From contig NZ_JACAQA010000007.1 in assembly GCF_013385425.1 (NCBI RefSeq), forward strand, positions 1 to 64,000: 64,000 nucleotides of DNA. Direction: 5' to 3'. The notes under the pieces are model-generated. The model had not been told where the DNA came from. It worked only from the letters and a program-made list of their open reading frames with translations, and made no database searches. This document shows, in pieces, positions 61,875-64,000 of this stretch; the first letter of the stretch is position 1; every line of letters starts with the position of its first letter. Source of the DNA: Pseudomonas gingeri. Lineage in GTDB: Bacteria > Pseudomonadota > Gammaproteobacteria > Pseudomonadales > Pseudomonadaceae. The translations under genes were made by a program, and so were the position numbers.

Positions 61875-63836
61875 TTAATCCCGCGCCAACGCCTCGATCG
61901 GATCAAGCCGCGCGGCATTGCGTGCCGGCACGAAGCCGAAGACGATACCGATCAGCGTCGAACAGATGAACGCGGTGACAATCGAGCTCACCGAGAACAC
62001 CATCTGCCATTCCTTGACCAGCAGTGAAAACACATAACCGATGCCGAACGACAGGCTGATGCCGATCACCCCGCCGATCAGGCAGACCATCACCGCCTCC
62101 ACCAGGAACTGCTGGCGGATATCCGACTGACGTGCCCCCACGGCCATGCGAATGCCGATCTCACGGGTCCGTTCGGTCACCGATACCAGCATGATATTCA
62201 TCACCCCGATGCCCCCTACCGCCAACGAGATCACCGCGATCAACGACAACAGCAAGGCCAGCGACTGGCTGGTCTTCTGTACCGTCTGCATCACGCTGTC
62301 GAGGTTGTAGGTGAAGAAGTCCTTGGTCCCGTGACGTTTCTCCATCAGCTTGCTGACGTTGTCCTCGACCACCTTGCTCGGCTGGCCATCCTTCATCCGC
62401 ACCGTGATGCTGTCCAGGAAGCTCTGGCCCAGCACCCGACCCGCCGCGGTTTCGTAGGGCATCCAGATATTCAGGTTCTTGCTGGTGTTGAAGATGTTCT
62501 TCTTGTCCTCGGTCACGCCAATCACCGTACACGGCAGGTTATCCACCAGGATCACCTGGCCCAGCGGGTCCACCGTCGGGCCAAACAGGCGGATACGGGT
62601 GTTGTAGTCGATCACCACCACCTGCGCCTGGCGCCTGGCGTCGTCCTTGGTGAACGACACCCCCGAGCCTATCTTGGTGCCGCGCACCTGGAAGTAACTC
62701 GGGCTGACCCCACTGACCGTCGCCGTCACATCGAGGTTGCGGTAGCGCACCAACAGGTTGCGGCCGATATTCGGCGAGGCACTGTCGATATAGTACAAGC
62801 CGCTCAAGGCCGCGACATCGGACAGCGCCAGGGTCTCGATGGACCCCGCCTTGTTGTCGCCGAAGTCGCTGCCGGGGAAGATCTCGATGGTGTTGCTGCC
62901 GATGGCCTGGATGTCCTTGAGCACATAGCGCTTGGCCCCTTCGCCAATGGCCACGATCGACACCACCGAAGTGATGCCGATAATGATCCCGAGCATGGTC
63001 AGCAAGGTCCGCATACGGTGCGAGATCAGCGCCACCCAGGCCATCACGAAGGCCTCCTGGAACAGCGCCAGACTGGCCATCAGCCGGTTGCCCTGCTTGG
63101 GTTTGGCCGGCAGGCGCTCGGTGGCTTTTTCGTTGACCACCGGGCGATTGGCGTTGACCCGGTCGGCGATGATCTCGCCGTCACGCATCTCGATGATGCG
63201 CTCGGCATGGGCCGCGACCTTTTCATCGTGGGTCACCAGGATCACCGTGTGCCCGGCGCTGTTGAGCTCCAGCAGGATCTTCATCACCTCCTTGCCGCTG
63301 ACGCTGTCCAGGGCCCCGGTGGGTTCGTCGGCGAGGATGATTTCGCCGCCGTTCATCAACGCCCGGGCGATACTGACCCGCTGCTGCTGACCGCCCGACA
63401 ACTGGCTCGGCCGATGTTCCAGGTGCCCCGCCAGGCCCAGGCGCACCAGCAGTTCCTGGGCGCGGCTGTAGCGCTTGGTCTCGCCGGTGCCGGCATAGAC
63501 CGCCGGCATTTCGACGTTGTGGGTCGCCCCCAGGTGCGGCAACAGGTGATAGCGCTGGAAAATGAAGCCGAAGTGATCCCGGCGCAACTCCGCCAGCTCA
63601 TCGTCACTGAGGGTGCTGGTTTCACGCCCGTCGACCTTGTAGCTGCCGCTGTTGGCGTGATCCAGGCAACCGAGCACGTTCATCAGGGTCGACTTGCCGG
63701 AGCCCGAGGCGCCGGTAATCGCCACCAGCTCGCCGGCATTGATCGTCAGGTTGATGTCATTGAGCGCGATGAAATCCTTCTCACCGGCGACGAAACGGCG
63801 GGTAATGCCCTTGAGTTCCAACAGGGGTCGGCTCAT
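61875..63836 (-). CDS. macB: MacB-type ABC exporter ATPase/permease
   Basis: A 653-residue inner-membrane exporter with an N-terminal ABC domain (Walker A TGASGSGKSTLMN, signature LSGGQQQRVSIARALM, Walker B IILADEPTGALDS) and a C-terminal permease half: the first TM near residue 280, a large periplasmic MacB_PCD domain, then three TMs with AVISLAVGGIGVMNIMLVSV and TREIGIRMAVGARQSDIRQQ, the FtsX domain. It works with MacA and an outer-membrane channel. MacAB homologues next to lipopeptide synthetases export the peptide or self-protect; PvdT is another member. The ATG 63836 lies 2 bp after the MacA stop. Confidence 0.93.
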   Translation of the reverse strand: MSRPLLELKGITRRFVAGEKDFIALNDINLTINAGELVAITGASGSGKSTLMNVLGCLDHANSGSYKVDGRETSTLSDDELAELRRDHFGFIFQRYHLLPHLGATHNVEMPAVYAGTGETKRYSRAQELLVRLGLAGHLEHRPSQLSGGQQQRVSIARALMNGGEIILADEPTGALDSVSGKEVMKILLELNSAGHTVILVTHDEKVAAHAERIIEMRDGEIIADRVNANRPVVNEKATERLPAKPKQGNRLMASLALFQEAFVMAWVALISHRMRTLLTMLGIIIGITSVVSIVAIGEGAKRYVLKDIQAIGSNTIEIFPGSDFGDNKAGSIETLALSDVAALSGLYYIDSASPNIGRNLLVRYRNLDVTATVSGVSPSYFQVRGTKIGSGVSFTKDDARRQAQVVVIDYNTRIRLFGPTVDPLGQVILVDNLPCTVIGVTEDKKNIFNTSKNLNIWMPYETAAGRVLGQSFLDSITVRMKDGQPSKVVEDNVSKLMEKRHGTKDFFTYNLDSVMQTVQKTSQSLALLLSLIAVISLAVGGIGVMNIMLVSVTERTREIGIRMAVGARQSDIRQQFLVEAVMVCLIGGVIGISLSFGIGYVFSLLVKEWQMVFSVSSIVTAFICSTLIGIVFGFVPARNAARLDPIEALARD

Positions 63837-63838
63837 GG

Positions 63839-64000
63839 TCAGGCTCCCGCTACCACAGGTGTTGCCGACGGCTCGCCGATCACGACTTTGTCACCCTCGG
63901 CCAGGCCGCTCTTGATCTCGACCCGCACATTGTTGTTGATGCCGGTCTGCACATTGCGGATCTGCGCCTGGCCCTGATCATCCACCACCCGTACCGGGAA
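63839..64000 (-). CDS. macA: MacA-type periplasmic adaptor, C-terminal fragment
   Basis: The last 53 residues of a membrane fusion protein (VRVVDDQGQAQIRNVQTGIN, then NNVRVEIKSGLAEGDKVVIG, ending TPVVAGA) are visible; the rest lies beyond the window edge. The pattern IRNVQTGI...VEIKSGLAEGDKVV is the usual C-terminal end of MacA proteins. It is transcribed just before macB, as is normal for macAB. Confidence 0.85.
   Translation of the reverse strand, partial: FPVRVVDDQGQAQIRNVQTGINNNVRVEIKSGLAEGDKVVIGEPSATPVVAGA

Noticed and set aside
1..64000. CRISPR arrays, tRNA/rRNA genes, prophage or intact IS elements
   Set aside because: No spaced repeat array, tRNA-like cloverleaf, integrase or transposase was recognised by reading both strands.

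Overview
The window looks like a chromosomal segment of a Pseudomonas of the P. fluorescens complex. The base composition is GC-rich, gene content is typical (itaconate catabolism, tal, HD-GYP, SulP, yghU, RND pumps, MetNIQ, type IV minor pilins), and REP-like hairpins are present. The right end carries a quorum-sensing and lipopeptide-type locus whose layout I recall from the P. corrugata / P. mediterranea / P. brassicacearum branch (PcoR-PcoI-RfiA with an RND pump). No tRNA, rRNA, CRISPR array, intact insertion sequence or prophage was seen.

Positions 1-4.9 kb: the start of an itaconate-degradation operon (acyl-CoA dehydrogenase fragment, itaconyl-CoA hydratase) with its divergent LysR regulator, then transaldolase, a small exported protein and a second LysR regulator. 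4.9-11.2 kb: an HD-GYP protein with HE in place of HD, a chemoreceptor, a cytoplasmic protein made of two copies of one domain, and a Tat-exported HAD phosphatase divergent from a DeoR regulator. 11.2-16.4 kb: a beta-propeller protein and a TPR/winged-helix regulator divergent from DUF899, a small membrane protein and a SulP transporter, then a ribbon-helix-helix protein with a clear operator. 16.4-24 kb: yghU and a complete RND efflux operon with a divergent MarR regulator. 24-29.3 kb: LysR/MFS pair, TetR/O-methyltransferase pair with a perfect operator, and a zinc aldehyde reductase.

29.4-40.4 kb: an exported unknown protein, a DHCW cupin, a 53-residue ORF, and two import modules. The first is an SsuABC/TauABC-like ABC importer followed by a DUF3604 protein with a complete PHP-like metal-ligand set, divergent from a GntR/HutC-type regulator. 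The second is a 2-oxoglutarate/Fe(II) oxygenase followed by a MetQ-MetN-MetI importer whose ATPase lacks the usual C-terminal regulatory domain. Together they look like a scavenging region for an unidentified small molecule, perhaps organosulfur.

40.5-47.0 kb: a type IV minor pilin operon (pilE-fimU-pilV-pilW-pilX-pilY1), visibly more AT-rich than its neighbours. 47.3-50.7 kb: an OmpR/QseC-type two-component system, a lipoprotein and a COG4705 membrane protein.

50.9-64 kb: an AHL-responsive LuxR, a LysE/RhtB exporter on the opposite strand, a LuxI synthase with a textbook lux box and promoter, an AHL-independent LuxR-type regulator (RfiA-like), a three-gene RND exporter, a class III aminotransferase probably making 2,4-diaminobutyrate, and MacB with the end of MacA. 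I read this as the regulatory and export flank of a nonribosomal lipopeptide cluster lying beyond 64 kb: AHL signal to PcoR-like, to RfiA-like, to synthesis and export genes.
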